Shown: positions 16,812 to 29,074 of the stretch, piece after piece
Position numbering within the stretch: the first letter of the stretch is position 1
Layout of the letters: each line of letters begins with the position of its first letter
Assembly: GCF_002224675.1 (NCBI RefSeq)
Contig: NZ_NMPZ01000016.1
Coordinates: forward strand, 1 to 64,000
From: Segatella copri
GTDB taxonomy: Bacteria; Bacteroidota; Bacteroidia; Bacteroidales; Bacteroidaceae
Length of the DNA: 64,000 bases
Reading direction: 5' to 3'
Translations under genes and position numbers: made by a program
The notes under the pieces: generated by a model
What the model saw: the letters and a program-made list of their open reading frames with translations, nothing else
What the model was told of the DNA's origin: nothing
Databases searched by the model: none

Positions 16812-19781
16812 CTACTCGTCGAGCGAATCCTTATAGGAAGAAGGCGACACACCATACTGCTTGGTAAAGCAACGGGTAAAATACTTCGGATCATTGAAGC
16901 CCACACGATAGGCTATTTCCGTGATGTTCCGGTTTGCCACTTTTTCTGTAATCATCTTCTTCGCGATGTCGAGACGATAGTTGCGGATAAACTGGGCGGT
17001 AGGCTGACCAGCCTCAGCATTCAGCATCTTACTGAGCACACTGCGGTTCATACGCATTTCATCAGCCAACTCCTGTACACCGAACTCCGAGTTATCGTAG
17101 TTCTTCTCCATCACCTCCATCACGATATCCATAAACGGTCGCTCCTTTTCGGCTACCTGTTTCCTGTCAGCTTCTATCGACTTCTTCTGACTATCCTGAT
17201 AGCGTTTCTGGTTCTCCAGAATCATCTGGATGCGACTCTGCAACTTGCCCGGTTCATCACTATCCTTCAGAGCTGCCTCTATCGGACGATAGAGTTCCTC
17301 CACCTCGCGTTCGCGCATCTTCTCCAGTCTGCTGGTATAGATGTAGAGCAGGAAGGCGATGAAGGCTATCACCATCAAGGAGACAAACCACCAGCTCTTC
17401 CAGAAATAAGGAGTCACCTTAATATCTACGGATATAACCTGCTCCTTATCGGAATCGAAGGAAGGAATATACTTCACTTCAAACTGATAGCTGCCCGCCG
17501 GCAAGGTAGAATAGCGCACACTGTGCTGCCCCGGTTTCAGCTGAACCCAATCGTTCTCATATCCCTTCATGCGATAGAGATATCCCCCCTGACTCTCGCT
17601 GCCATAGTTCAAGGCTGAAAAGAAGATCGTAAACGACTTGTCGCTCTCATGGATGCACAACCTTTTGGCAATGGATATATCATCGTCCAGATAATCACTG
17701 CCGGCAAACACCGGCTGGTTATCTACCAGAAGTTCGGTAAAACGCAGTCTGGCTAAGTTATGAACCGCATGGTTCACACCCGTAACCGCCATCAATCCCT
17801 CATCGGTACCCAGGTAAATCTTACCCTTGGCATCACGGATGGCACCATTGAAATAGAACTGCGAACTGAGCAGTCCGTCCTCACGGGAATAACTGCTGAA
17901 AGTCTCAGTCTTCGGATTGAAGATGGAGAGTCCATTATCCGTGGCTATCCATAACATACCCTGGTTATCCTCTACAATACCCTTCACGGTATTGTTGGCT
18001 AATCCATTATTCGTGGTGAAGGACTTCACGTATGTCTTTCCCTCCTTATTATAATTATAGCAATACAAGCCGTAGCCATTGCTGCCCAGCCAGATCTTGC
18101 CATCCTTCGCCAGACAGAAAGAGAGAATCTTGTCTATCACGCCACTCTCTGGGGCATCCAACTTATACGGATGATATTCGACGGCAAACTCGCCCTTTCC
18201 ACGAGAACGGGACTTCAGATTGATCTCCACCATACCCTGCACACATCCCATCAGGAGCTTTCCATCTGGTGTAATCAGGTTTCCGATGCAGCCACGCACA
18301 TCCAGACAGCCCTTGAAAGGCTCTATCAACTGCTGACGCTTCAAATCGTAGAAGAAGAGACCATCATTGGTTCCCAGCCACATACCATCATTGATAGGAT
18401 CATACACCAGTGCTCCTGCAAAATTCAGAAAATGCTGATGCTTGGCATCTACCACAAGAGGAATGATCCTGCCCGGCTGCTGGAGATTCATCACAGCCAT
18501 GCCCATACCCCAGGTGCCTATCCACAGATTCCCCCGGTTATCGGCAGCAAGCGTGGAAACACTGTTGTGGGGCAAACCGGAATTTGCCGTCGTATAATGG
18601 GTAAAGTTCCTGCTACCAGGAGCCAGAGCATTGAGTCCGCCCTCTACGGTTCCTACCCACAGGGTGCCATCCGGGGCTGCATACATCGAATTCACCGCAT
18701 TCGGAGAAAGACTGGCAGGATTCGCTGCATCGTGCTTGAAAAATTCCAGCTGCAACTGGCGTGGTGCCAACTTGGTGATACCACCCGTTTCGGTACCTAC
18801 CCAGATCTGTCCATCCTTAGACAACAAGCTGTTTACAAAGTTACTACTCAACGGATTCACACTGCTACAATTCCAATGCTCGATCGTACCAGTCTTATCA
18901 TCTATAATATCCACACCACAGAGAGTACCCACCAGAAGCTTATCATCCTCTGTGATGGCAAGACTCGTTACCACCTCATGCTGGAGTGAATGAACTGTGC
19001 CTGAAGCATGAAACTCCTGCTTGGCACTATTATACAAGCCACGGTTGGTTCCCAACCAGATTTTTCCATGATAAGAAATGACGGCTCCCGCATATCGGTA
19101 ATCAAGCGGTAAGAACATAGAACTGATGTTCTTTGCCACCAATCTGTTGTTTTGAACAGAGAATTCACTCACTACTCCATTATTACACATCACCACCGTG
19201 CCATTGCGATACACATCGCAAAGACCGAGATCAGGAGCATTGTAAGGGTATCTGACAGACAAGACACTATTCACCTCGCCCTTCTCATTGAAGGAGAATC
19301 GGGTTAGGAGATTGATGGATACCATCCATACATTTCCCTTGGCATCACAATACATTCGGGTGCAAAGATTCTTGAGTGCCTTGTTGAGCTGAGCTTCTAC
19401 TTTTTCATTCTCACAAGGTGGAATGACGGGCTGCATCGTTTTGAGGTCGAGCACCTGCGGACCTTCCTCGAAAGCTATCCAAAGGCGCTTGAAATGATCT
19501 TCATAGACATTGCGACAGCTATTGCTTCGCAGACTGATACCGGATGAGCCCAGATTGAAGTTCATATAATTGAATCCATCATAACGTACCAGTCCACCAC
19601 CATGCGTACTGATCCAGACGAAACCGTATGAATCCTGGAAAATATCATCCGCAAAATTATTAGGCATTCCTGCCGCCATATTGAGATAGCTTACATTAAA
19701 GCGACTAGGAAGGCTGCCTTGCGCAAAACTGCTCAAGGTTATGAATAATGCTGCTATGATGGAAAAAATGTATCTAATCAT
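16812..19781 (-). CDS. Membrane-spanning propeller/AraC one-component regulator (kinase-less HTCS-like)
   Basis: A likely PUL regulator that senses glycan fragments in the periplasm and binds DNA in the cytoplasm. 989 residues: signal peptide (~1-20, SSFAQ), two-component-regulator propeller repeats over ~25-690 (many WIGTxxGG-type blades), a Y_Y_Y domain (~720-785), one transmembrane helix (~797-816), a ~65-residue coiled linker, and an AraC-type double HTH (~885-989). Classical hybrid two-component proteins have histidine-kinase and receiver domains between membrane and HTH; here there is no room for them. The start at 19781 is chosen because the -7 box at 19804-19811 lies downstream of the alternative start 19844. 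Its position next to the arabinan susC promoter, which carries AraC-like direct repeats, suggests it controls arabinan genes. This is inference. Confidence 0.85.
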   Translation of the reverse strand: MIRYIFSIIAALFITLSSFAQGSLPSRFNVSYLNMAAGMPNNFADDIFQDSYGFVWISTHGGGLVRYDGFNYMNFNLGSSGISLRSNSCRNVYEDHFKRLWIAFEEGPQVLDLKTMQPVIPPCENEKVEAQLNKALKNLCTRMYCDAKGNVWMVSINLLTRFSFNEKGEVNSVLSVRYPYNAPDLGLCDVYRNGTVVMCNNGVVSEFSVQNNRLVAKNISSMFLPLDYRYAGAVISYHGKIWLGTNRGLYNSAKQEFHASGTVHSLQHEVVTSLAITEDDKLLVGTLCGVDIIDDKTGTIEHWNCSSVNPLSSNFVNSLLSKDGQIWVGTETGGITKLAPRQLQLEFFKHDAANPASLSPNAVNSMYAAPDGTLWVGTVEGGLNALAPGSRNFTHYTTANSGLPHNSVSTLAADNRGNLWIGTWGMGMAVMNLQQPGRIIPLVVDAKHQHFLNFAGALVYDPINDGMWLGTNDGLFFYDLKRQQLIEPFKGCLDVRGCIGNLITPDGKLLMGCVQGMVEINLKSRSRGKGEFAVEYHPYKLDAPESGVIDKILSFCLAKDGKIWLGSNGYGLYCYNYNKEGKTYVKSFTTNNGLANNTVKGIVEDNQGMLWIATDNGLSIFNPKTETFSSYSREDGLLSSQFYFNGAIRDAKGKIYLGTDEGLMAVTGVNHAVHNLARLRFTELLVDNQPVFAGSDYLDDDISIAKRLCIHESDKSFTIFFSALNYGSESQGGYLYRMKGYENDWVQLKPGQHSVRYSTLPAGSYQFEVKYIPSFDSDKEQVISVDIKVTPYFWKSWWFVSLMVIAFIAFLLYIYTSRLEKMREREVEELYRPIEAALKDSDEPGKLQSRIQMILENQKRYQDSQKKSIEADRKQVAEKERPFMDIVMEVMEKNYDNSEFGVQELADEMRMNRSVLSKMLNAEAGQPTAQFIRNYRLDIAKKMITEKVANRNITEIAYRVGFNDPKYFTRCFTKQYGVSPSSYKDSLDE

Positions 19782-19803
19782 TTGTTCTATATAGGTTCTG
19801 CTG

Positions 19804-19811
19804 CAAAAGTA
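19804..19811 (-). promoter_or_regulatory. -7 box of the regulator gene
   Basis: TACTTTTG on the minus strand (19811-19804), about 23 nt before the chosen ATG at 19781. It shows that the regulator has its own promoter, separate from the starch operon that ends upstream. Confidence 0.7.
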
Positions 19812-19847
19812 CGAAGAATAATCGAAACAAAAGAATAAATACAAGAA

Positions 19848-19889
19848 AAAAGTGCCTATCAGTGTAAAAATACACCGTTAGGCACTTTC
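19848..19889. terminator. Terminator at the end of the GH97-GH13 operon
   Basis: AAAGTGCCTA (19849-19858) pairs with TAGGCACTTT (19879-19888), with an inner GTGTA/TACAC stem. T-rich flanks lie on the minus-strand exit side. It ends the starch operon before the regulator promoter. Confidence 0.8.
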
Positions 19890-19900
19890 TTGAGTTTTTT

Positions 19901-21826
19901 CTAGAATTCGAGTATCATAGTCTGGCGAGGACGAAGCTTCACGTTCTTGTTGATCAGAACGGTACGGCCATTCGTTACATCCGTAGCCTTCTCGGCATTG
20001 CCGATAATCTCTGCATAGCGGGAAACATTCAGTTCGTTGGCTTCCTTCTTGCCATTGATGATGGTCATCACGCTCTTTCCCTTATACTGGCGGGCAATGA
20101 CATACACACCCTTCTGCGGACAGAACTGGGTCTGCTTACCTTTGGTGATGACCTCGTTGCCCTGGCGCCAATGCAATAATCGGCTGAGCCAGTCGAACAT
20201 CTGGTTTTCAGCCTGAGTTCTTCCTTCGGCAGTAAAGGCATTGTGCTTGTCACCAGCCCAACCTCCAGGGAAGTCCTTGCGGACATTGCCATCGGTTACG
20301 CTCTTGGTACCATTCATCAGCACCTCGGTTCCGTAATAGAGCTGTGGGGTGCGGTTGACGGTGAGGAGAAGTGCCAGCGCCTGCTTCAATGCCAGGGTAT
20401 CCTTGCCTTCACCCAGGAAGCGGTCGGTATCGTGGTTCTCTACGAATGCCATCACGCTCTTTGGGTTCGGATAGAGATAGTCGTAGCAGAACACGTTGTA
20501 GATGCGGTTCATGCCGTTCCACCAGTCATCAGTCTCCTCGTTCTTCGCACTGTTGATGCGGTCGAAGAAGGCGAAATCCATCACGGTAGGCAGATAACTG
20601 TTCTTTTCTGAGAGCTTGCTATCCTTTTGCCAGGCAGCAGTATAGGCAGGTTCGGTTACCCAAGTCTCGCCCACGGTATTGAAGTGAGGATACTCTTCGC
20701 CCAGCACCTTCATCCAGTGTGCCATCGCATCACGGTCGGCGTATGGATAGGTATCCATGCGGATGCCGTCGATGCCCACAGTCTCTATCCACCACTCACT
20801 GTTCTGAATCAGATATTTGATGACGTGCGGATTGCGCTGGTTCAAATCTGGCATACTTGGCACAAACCAGCCATCTACGGTTTCTGTAAGATCTACCTTG
20901 CTGGCGTATGGGTCGAGCACAGGAGTCAACTTATAACTGGTCTGCAGATACTTGTCGTTTACCTTGGCAGCACCATCCACGGTACCTATCTTCTTCTGAT
21001 GTTCCGGTGTCTGGTTTTCCGGAGCAAGCCATTCTGGAGCATTGAACCAATCCTTTGATGGCATATCGGCTACCCAAGGATGATCGAAACCGCAATGGTT
21101 GAAAATCATATCCATCACCACCTTCAATCCCTTCTTATGAGCCTCAGCAGTAAGCTGCTTGTACTCCTCGTTGGTACCGAAGCGTGGATCTACACGATAG
21201 TAATTGGTGGTAGCGTAACCATGATAGGTACTGTTCTTGCCATCATTAGGACTGTCATTCTCCAAGACCGGAGTAAACCACAGGGCGGTTACGCCCAACT
21301 GGTTGAAATAATCCAGATGCTGGCGGATTCCCTCCAGGTCGCCACCATGACGAAGACTTGGTGCCGTGCGGTCGCAGGTCTTGTCACGCATGTTCTTGAA
21401 TGCATCGTTCTTCAGATTGCCATTGGCAAAGCGGTCGGGCATCAGCATGTAGAGCACATCCTCGTTAGAGAAACCGATGCGCTTGTCCCCCGCCATCTCG
21501 CGGTTTTTCAACACATACTTCACCTTCTTCGACTGCTTGCCCTGCTTGAAGTTGAGTGTCATCTCTCCTGCCTTGGCACCATCGAGATTGAGATACACCA
21601 GCAGGTAGTTAGGAGAATCGAGGCGGGCGATGCTATCCACCTTCACCCCCGGATAATCTACCGTAACATCGGCATTCTTGATATCCTTGCCATACACCAT
21701 CAGCTGGAGCGAGGCATCCTTCATGCCCACATACCAGTCGGTAGGTTCAATGCGGCTTACATTGACTGCCGCATTCATACTTATTGCGCTACCCATAAGC
21801 ACTAATGAAGCTATTATCTTTTTCAT
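19901..21826 (-). CDS. susA: Periplasmic neopullulanase/cyclomaltodextrinase-like GH13 (SusA-type)
   Basis: Degrades imported maltodextrins, pullulan or cyclodextrins in the periplasm. 641 residues with an SPI signal ending near MNA/AVN. An N-terminal cyclomaltodextrinase Ig-like domain (~21-115) comes first. The GH13 barrel has nucleophile D358 (GIRMDT), acid/base E387 (VGETW) and D466 (VENHDTDRF). A C-terminal Cyc-maltodext_C beta domain ends the protein (RPRQTMILEF). Last gene after GH97 and the pullulanase. Only 52 nt separate it from the pullulanase, and that gap holds two near-identical ATTATATATAGACTATT words. The SusA name is by architecture and context; activity could also be called neopullulanase or cyclomaltodextrinase. 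Confidence 0.9.
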   Translation of the reverse strand: MKKIIASLVLMGSAISMNAAVNVSRIEPTDWYVGMKDASLQLMVYGKDIKNADVTVDYPGVKVDSIARLDSPNYLLVYLNLDGAKAGEMTLNFKQGKQSKKVKYVLKNREMAGDKRIGFSNEDVLYMLMPDRFANGNLKNDAFKNMRDKTCDRTAPSLRHGGDLEGIRQHLDYFNQLGVTALWFTPVLENDSPNDGKNSTYHGYATTNYYRVDPRFGTNEEYKQLTAEAHKKGLKVVMDMIFNHCGFDHPWVADMPSKDWFNAPEWLAPENQTPEHQKKIGTVDGAAKVNDKYLQTSYKLTPVLDPYASKVDLTETVDGWFVPSMPDLNQRNPHVIKYLIQNSEWWIETVGIDGIRMDTYPYADRDAMAHWMKVLGEEYPHFNTVGETWVTEPAYTAAWQKDSKLSEKNSYLPTVMDFAFFDRINSAKNEETDDWWNGMNRIYNVFCYDYLYPNPKSVMAFVENHDTDRFLGEGKDTLALKQALALLLTVNRTPQLYYGTEVLMNGTKSVTDGNVRKDFPGGWAGDKHNAFTAEGRTQAENQMFDWLSRLLHWRQGNEVITKGKQTQFCPQKGVYVIARQYKGKSVMTIINGKKEANELNVSRYAEIIGNAEKATDVTNGRTVLINKNVKLRPRQTMILEF

Positions 21827-21878
21827 ATTTACACCTTATTATATATATAGACTATTCTTACACATTATTATATATAGA

Positions 21879-23849
21879 CTATTTCTGATAAAGAATCAAG
21901 GCAGACTGAGGGGCAACCTCTACTTCCTTGCCAGAAATGAAGCCCAAACCTTCCTCGTTGATGACACCATTGCAGCAAGCCACGGTGTAATTGCCCTCAG
22001 GAATCTGCATCTTCTTTGCCTGCTTGTTGAAATTATAGATGACTACAATATGCTTCCAGGCATCAATGCCCTCCAGGCTCTTGAGCTGGAAACCAACGAG
22101 GCAAGTCTGCTTGTTGCCATTGGCATCCTGACTAGGCAGGAACTCCAGATGCTGACGCACCTTATCGCCTGTAGAAAGACGGAAGGCTGGATGGTTCTTG
22201 CGAAGCTGAATCAGATTCTTATAGAAGGTGAATGCCTGTGGATACTTCTGCAGATTGGTCCAGGTAAACTGGTTGATGCTGTCTGGAGAATTGAAACTGT
22301 TATGCACTCCCTTCTTGTCGCGAAGCATCTCCTCACCGGCAAGGATGAAAGGCACACCCTGCGAAGTGAACACGCAGGTCTGGGCAAGCTGGTCGATGCG
22401 GAGCAATTCGGCAGTACGCATCTCTTCAGAGATTTTCTTGTCTGTCAGGGATGGGATGCTCGCTTTCAATCTATCTACCAAGCACATATCATCGTGGCAG
22501 CTTACATAGCTGATCTGCTCGGTTGGGTTGTTGGTCCAAGGCTTCTTGTCATAGTTCACCTTGGTCATATCTACCTGCGGATGAGCAATGCCACCCACGA
22601 TACCGAACTTCAGACTCTCCTCCTCGCCAGGAAGACCAGCCAGGAGCGCACCCTTATGGTCATCAGAGAAAGGACCACGAAGAGCATCACGCATATCATC
22701 GCTGAATGCACCGATACCCTTCAACTGATGGGTATTCGCCTTCATGGCAAGTTTCTCGGCAGGATAAGCGCAGCTGCCTGCACTCCAGCCCTCACCATAG
22801 ATATAGATACTAGGATCGATGCGGTTAACCATCTCACGGATAGCCTGCATGGTCTCGATATCGTGAACACCCATCAGGTCGAAGCGGAAGCCGTCGATAT
22901 GGAATTCATCAATCCAGTACTTCACGCTCTCCAGCATAAACTGGCGCATCAAAGGCTTTTCAGAAGCTGTCTCGTTGCCGCAGCCTGAACCATCGCTATA
23001 CTTTCCATCTTTATTCTTGCGATAATAATAATCAGGATAAGTACGCTGGAAGTTGCTGCCGTTGATATCGAAGGTGTGATTATACACGGCATCGAAAATC
23101 ACTCGGATACCAGCCTTGTGAAGTGCCATCACCATCTCCTTGAACTCCTTGATACGGGTTCCTGGAGAATATGGATCGGTGCTATAGCTGCCTTCCGGCA
23201 CATTATAGTTCTTCGGATCATAGCCCCAATTGAACTGAGGCTTGTTGAGCTGGGTTTCATCTACGGATGCGTAATCGAACACCGGCTGGAAATGGATGGC
23301 ATTGATGCCGAGGTTCTTGAGATATTCGATAGCCTTAGGTTCGGTAAGGGCGAGATACTTGCCCTGATACTTCAAACCCGATGTAGGAGAAATGGAGAAA
23401 TCACGCACGTGAAGCTCGTAGATGACGAGGTCGGCTGGCGACTGGATGGCAGGACGCACATCCTTGTCCCATCCCACAGGGTCAGTATCATAGAGATCAA
23501 CGATAGCGCCACGGTTTCCATTCACACCTACCGCCTTGGCAAAGGTTCCCGGCGTTTCGCCCTTACCGATATCGAAGGTATAGAACTTCCCCTTCAGATC
23601 GCCCTTCACGGTAGCCCCCCATCGTTCATCGCCCATCTTCTTCATCTTCAGCGTCTTGTAAGCCTTACCTTTTTGTCCATCCTTATAAAGACGGATGGTA
23701 ACAGAAGACTTGCCGGCTGTTGGAGCATTGAGAACGAACATGGTTTTCTCCTTGGAATACATCATCTCATTGAATGTCTGCTGAGCACTCAATGAAGTTG
23801 GTAATATCGATGCTGTCAATGCTGCAATTATTAGTTTCTGAATGTTCAT
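21879..23849 (-). CDS. Type I pullulanase-like debranching GH13
   Basis: Cleaves alpha-1,6 branches of starch fragments. 656 residues from ATG 23849, which puts the signal peptide (MNIQKLIIAALTAS... ending LSAQ) at the N-terminus; an ATG at 23873 would add eight residues. An N-terminal CBM48-like sandwich is followed by the barrel. The type I pullulanase signature is NWGYDPKNYNVPEGSYS. Catalytic motifs are GFRFDLMG (nucleophile Asp), YGEGW (Glu) and SCHDD (Asp). The C-terminal beta domain ends SALILYQK. Predicted periplasmic. The middle gene of GH97-pullulanase-SusA, it removes branches so that GH97 and SusA can finish degradation. Confidence 0.92.
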   Translation of the reverse strand: MNIQKLIIAALTASILPTSLSAQQTFNEMMYSKEKTMFVLNAPTAGKSSVTIRLYKDGQKGKAYKTLKMKKMGDERWGATVKGDLKGKFYTFDIGKGETPGTFAKAVGVNGNRGAIVDLYDTDPVGWDKDVRPAIQSPADLVIYELHVRDFSISPTSGLKYQGKYLALTEPKAIEYLKNLGINAIHFQPVFDYASVDETQLNKPQFNWGYDPKNYNVPEGSYSTDPYSPGTRIKEFKEMVMALHKAGIRVIFDAVYNHTFDINGSNFQRTYPDYYYRKNKDGKYSDGSGCGNETASEKPLMRQFMLESVKYWIDEFHIDGFRFDLMGVHDIETMQAIREMVNRIDPSIYIYGEGWSAGSCAYPAEKLAMKANTHQLKGIGAFSDDMRDALRGPFSDDHKGALLAGLPGEEESLKFGIVGGIAHPQVDMTKVNYDKKPWTNNPTEQISYVSCHDDMCLVDRLKASIPSLTDKKISEEMRTAELLRIDQLAQTCVFTSQGVPFILAGEEMLRDKKGVHNSFNSPDSINQFTWTNLQKYPQAFTFYKNLIQLRKNHPAFRLSTGDKVRQHLEFLPSQDANGNKQTCLVGFQLKSLEGIDAWKHIVVIYNFNKQAKKMQIPEGNYTVACCNGVINEEGLGFISGKEVEVAPQSALILYQK

Positions 23850-23915
23850 ATTATTTAAGTTCTTGTTAGTCATTAAACTATAGTTATAAAACTGTAGTTT
23901 TAAAATGGGAAAAGG

Positions 23916-23990
23916 AATTCAAGAGAAATCAGGAAATCATCCTCATAACACGAGGTTATGGTCTTATCCCTGACATCTCTCAAATTCCCA
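23916..23990 (-). terminator. Large imperfect hairpin between GH97 and pullulanase genes
   Basis: The segment at 23917-23935 (GAATTCAAGAGAAATCAGG) is complementary to 23971-23989 with four mismatches. A smaller CATAAC/GTTATG hairpin lies in the loop. On the minus strand it starts five nt after the GH97 stop. There is no -7 box between it and the pullulanase, so it more likely tunes than ends transcription. Confidence 0.5.
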
Positions 23991-23994
23991 AAAA

Positions 23995-26139
<2,145 letters not shown>

Positions 26140-26238
26140 CTATTGTTTATTCTTTAGTTTATTCGTTAGACTATAGGATATAGCAGCACCGGCAATCAGG
26201 AAAACAGCTTCCGTTGCACGCACTTGCATTATTGCTTG

Positions 26239-26316
26239 CAAAGATACGAAAAACAAAAATACCCTCCTAAAAATAGAAGGGTATTTTGATGTATAACAAT
26301 GTGCAAACGGTTGCAC
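26239..26316 (-). promoter_or_regulatory. GH97 promoter, upstream operator and embedded terminator
   Basis: On the minus strand the operator GTGCAAACGGTTGCAC (26301-26316, near-palindrome, centre 26308.5) lies 62.5 bp upstream of the first T of the -7 box TATCTTTG (26246-26239). No TTTG -33 box is present. Between operator and -7 box lies a hairpin (26255-26288, arms AAAATACCCT and AGGGTATTTT) that should terminate the preceding GH77 transcript. Confidence 0.8.
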
Positions 26317-26347
26317 ACCTTTATTCCTTGTTTGAAGAGTCACCCGC

Positions 26348-29026
26348 TTAATTGCGTCCGCCCTGTGCCACAAGCTCTGTAATGTTAGCCATAAACTCCC
26401 TGTTGGCAGCCAACTCCTCCAGACTGAGGTGCATGCGATAGCGCCAGTAGTGCTTTGGATTGGCAGGAATGTTGATGCGCTCGGCTTCAGCATCCGGCAG
26501 ACGGAGCTTCTCATCAATGGCGAGCCAATCCTGTACGCTCAATACGCAGAGCATGGATGGAGAGGTCAGGTGACGGGCGATGATGTCTCTTGCCAACCAA
26601 CCTGGGAGCGGATGAGGAGCTGGTCCCTCACGATAGAGCATCGTGTTGTAATACTCCTGGGTGCGGGAGATGTTCTCGTCCCACCACATACGCAAGGTTG
26701 GCATATCATGGCTGGAGATGGTGCAGACTGAGCGGTATGGATTACGGCTCAGATGACCGAACTTAACCGTTGGGTCCTTTGGCATGCTCTGAAGCTCCAG
26801 GCTCAGAATCTTCAACTCGTTCATCACCCATGGCACGCAATCAGGTACCATACCCAGGTCTTCAGCACAGACCAGCATACGGGTAGCCTGAACCAGCTTA
26901 GGCAACTTCTTCATCGCCTCGCCATACCAGAACTGGTTGTTGCGACGGTAGAAGTAGTCGTTGTAAAGGCGATTGAACGCAGCCTTGTCGTTATCATAGA
27001 GCGACTCGTAGATGAAGTCGAGCTGTGCAGAGATACGTGGGTGGAAGAGCTCAGGATCCTTACGGTCACGCACAAAGAGCACATCGCTGATCAGGGCATA
27101 CAAGCCATCACGCAACCAGATTTCCTTCTCATCAGTTACATCCTGGAAGAGAGCCTCTACCTTGCGCTGGGTATCTACCTCAGGCTTCATCTGATAGCGC
27201 TCATCATCCAGACGGTCGAGATATTTCTCCTTCACTTCGTCGGCACGCTCATGGAACATACGGTCCAATACCCAGTCTGTAATGAACGGACGTGTGAAGC
27301 GGTCCTCCTGGAAGTTCAAGCCGTAACTCTGGATCTCACCACGGGTCATGGCGAGAGCTGGCGCAAACTGTCCGAGCAAGCCATGCACGCTATGCACAGG
27401 GATTTCCCAAATTCGGAAGAAGCCGAGCACGTGGTCGATGCGGTAAGCATCAAAGAACTTCGACATATTCTGGAAGCGGCGGGTCCACCAGAGGCAGCCG
27501 TCCTTCAGCATCTCATCCCAGTTGTAGGTAGGGAATCCCCAGTTCTGTCCATTGACAGAGAAATCATCCGGTGGAGCACCCGCCTGACCATTCAGGTTGA
27601 AGTACTTAGGCTCCATCCACACATCACAACTATGGCGATGCACACCGATAGGAATATCACCCTTCAGGATGACACCCTTAGCCTTGGCATGCTCGTGTGC
27701 CTCCTGCATCTGCTTGTTCAGAATGAACTGCACGAAGTAGAAGAACTCCACGTTCTGGTATGCCTCGGTTTTTGGGTTGGTCAAATCCTTGCGCTCAGCC
27801 TCATCCCAGACATTATGGTCTGGCCACTGAGAGAAGTCGGCGGTGCCATTCTTGTCGCGCAGGTACGAATACTGTGCGTAAGGCACGAGCCACTGTTGTG
27901 TTTCCTGAAAGAAAGCCTTGAAATCGGCTCCCGACATCATCTCTTTACCTTCCTGTGCAAATATCTGTTGCAGATAATCCTGCTTGAAATCATTCACCTT
28001 CTCATAATCAATCTGATGCAAGGCATTGAGCTCCTGGCGGGTCTTCTCTGCCTTCTCGCAAGCCTTCTTGTCCTTCAATGCAGGTAAGGCATTCAGATCG
28101 GCATACATCGGATGGATAGCAAAGACGCTGATGCAGCTATATGGATAGCTGTCCGTCCAGGTATGGGTAATGGTGGTATCATTGATAGGCAGAAGCTGAA
28201 GAACCTTCTGACCGGTAGTTGCCACGAGATCAATCATCGTCTTGAGATCGCCGAAATCGCCCACACCGGCACTTTTCTCACTGCGCAGAGAGAATACCGG
28301 CACCTGTGTTCCGGCAAGCTTGCGGTTGTAAAGGGCGAAGAATGCCTGATCCAGTTCGTAAGTGATGGCATCACCGGCTTTCATCTCAGGAAGGTCGATG
28401 GTGCGGTTCATGGATGTTTCCCAGATCAGCGTATCCTTCTTTTCATTGTAAGCCACAAACTTGAATTCCATGTGGCGAGTCTGCAGATGGGCAGCATCCA
28501 GTTCTGCAACCCATTCATTATAAGAGTGCTGAGTCATCTTCAGCATCTTCTTGGCATTCCATGCGCCCAACAGGTTATCAGCGCCCACAACACCTAAGCG
28601 ATCACCGTCGCGAAGTTGGGGAGCACGCACCACGAGGCGCACGGTCTTGGCATTATTCTGCTCCTTCATCTCTTCTGGAGCCTGATGATTGATACAGTCT
28701 GTAAAGGCACTGCTATAGAGATATGCATCCTCTGGAATCACCTTCCAATGATCATACTGGGTCAGATTATTAGCCTTCAGGGCTGTAAGTTCCAGACGAT
28801 GCTTCACGAGAAGCCACTCGGTCTTAACCACCACGCCATCGCGCTCTACACTATAATAATAGGTATAAGCTTTGGCGGGTTGTTTTACACACCAGTCAAC
28901 CGACCACTCCTTACCATTGAGAGTAGCCATCGGAATTTTCAATTCCTCTTCATCATCCTCCTGTATGTTCAAGACGAGTTGCTCGCCGAACATTGTTCCG
29001 TATTCGATATGAAAATGTATCGTCAT
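26348..29026 (-). CDS. malQ: GH77 4-alpha-glucanotransferase, DPE2-like with two CBM20
   Basis: Cytosolic disproportionating enzyme that moves glucosyl or dextrinyl units between malto-oligosaccharides, letting the cell use maltose. 892 residues, no signal peptide. Two tandem CBM20 starch-binding domains lie at ~1-115 and ~127-215, an arrangement known from plant DPE2 and its bacterial relatives. The GH77 barrel follows: PVFSLRSEKSAGVGDFGDL start, nucleophile D531 in YRIDHVLGFFR, acid/base Glu in CAEDLGMVP, and Asp in SSHDMPTLR. It has its own promoter with a LacI-type operator, and both ends are bounded by hairpins, so it is monocistronic. It processes oligosaccharides imported by the adjacent MFS carrier. 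Confidence 0.94.
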   Translation of the reverse strand: MTIHFHIEYGTMFGEQLVLNIQEDDEEELKIPMATLNGKEWSVDWCVKQPAKAYTYYYSVERDGVVVKTEWLLVKHRLELTALKANNLTQYDHWKVIPEDAYLYSSAFTDCINHQAPEEMKEQNNAKTVRLVVRAPQLRDGDRLGVVGADNLLGAWNAKKMLKMTQHSYNEWVAELDAAHLQTRHMEFKFVAYNEKKDTLIWETSMNRTIDLPEMKAGDAITYELDQAFFALYNRKLAGTQVPVFSLRSEKSAGVGDFGDLKTMIDLVATTGQKVLQLLPINDTTITHTWTDSYPYSCISVFAIHPMYADLNALPALKDKKACEKAEKTRQELNALHQIDYEKVNDFKQDYLQQIFAQEGKEMMSGADFKAFFQETQQWLVPYAQYSYLRDKNGTADFSQWPDHNVWDEAERKDLTNPKTEAYQNVEFFYFVQFILNKQMQEAHEHAKAKGVILKGDIPIGVHRHSCDVWMEPKYFNLNGQAGAPPDDFSVNGQNWGFPTYNWDEMLKDGCLWWTRRFQNMSKFFDAYRIDHVLGFFRIWEIPVHSVHGLLGQFAPALAMTRGEIQSYGLNFQEDRFTRPFITDWVLDRMFHERADEVKEKYLDRLDDERYQMKPEVDTQRKVEALFQDVTDEKEIWLRDGLYALISDVLFVRDRKDPELFHPRISAQLDFIYESLYDNDKAAFNRLYNDYFYRRNNQFWYGEAMKKLPKLVQATRMLVCAEDLGMVPDCVPWVMNELKILSLELQSMPKDPTVKFGHLSRNPYRSVCTISSHDMPTLRMWWDENISRTQEYYNTMLYREGPAPHPLPGWLARDIIARHLTSPSMLCVLSVQDWLAIDEKLRLPDAEAERINIPANPKHYWRYRMHLSLEELAANREFMANITELVAQGGRN

Positions 29027-29074
29027 AAGAGTTCGTTAGAAGTTAGTTTATATTTAATTTTATTATTTTCAGTG

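Noticed and set aside
19782..19844. 21-residue N-terminal extension of the propeller/AraC regulator
   Set aside because: The -7 box at 19804-19811 lies inside it, and the shorter start gives a normal signal peptide.
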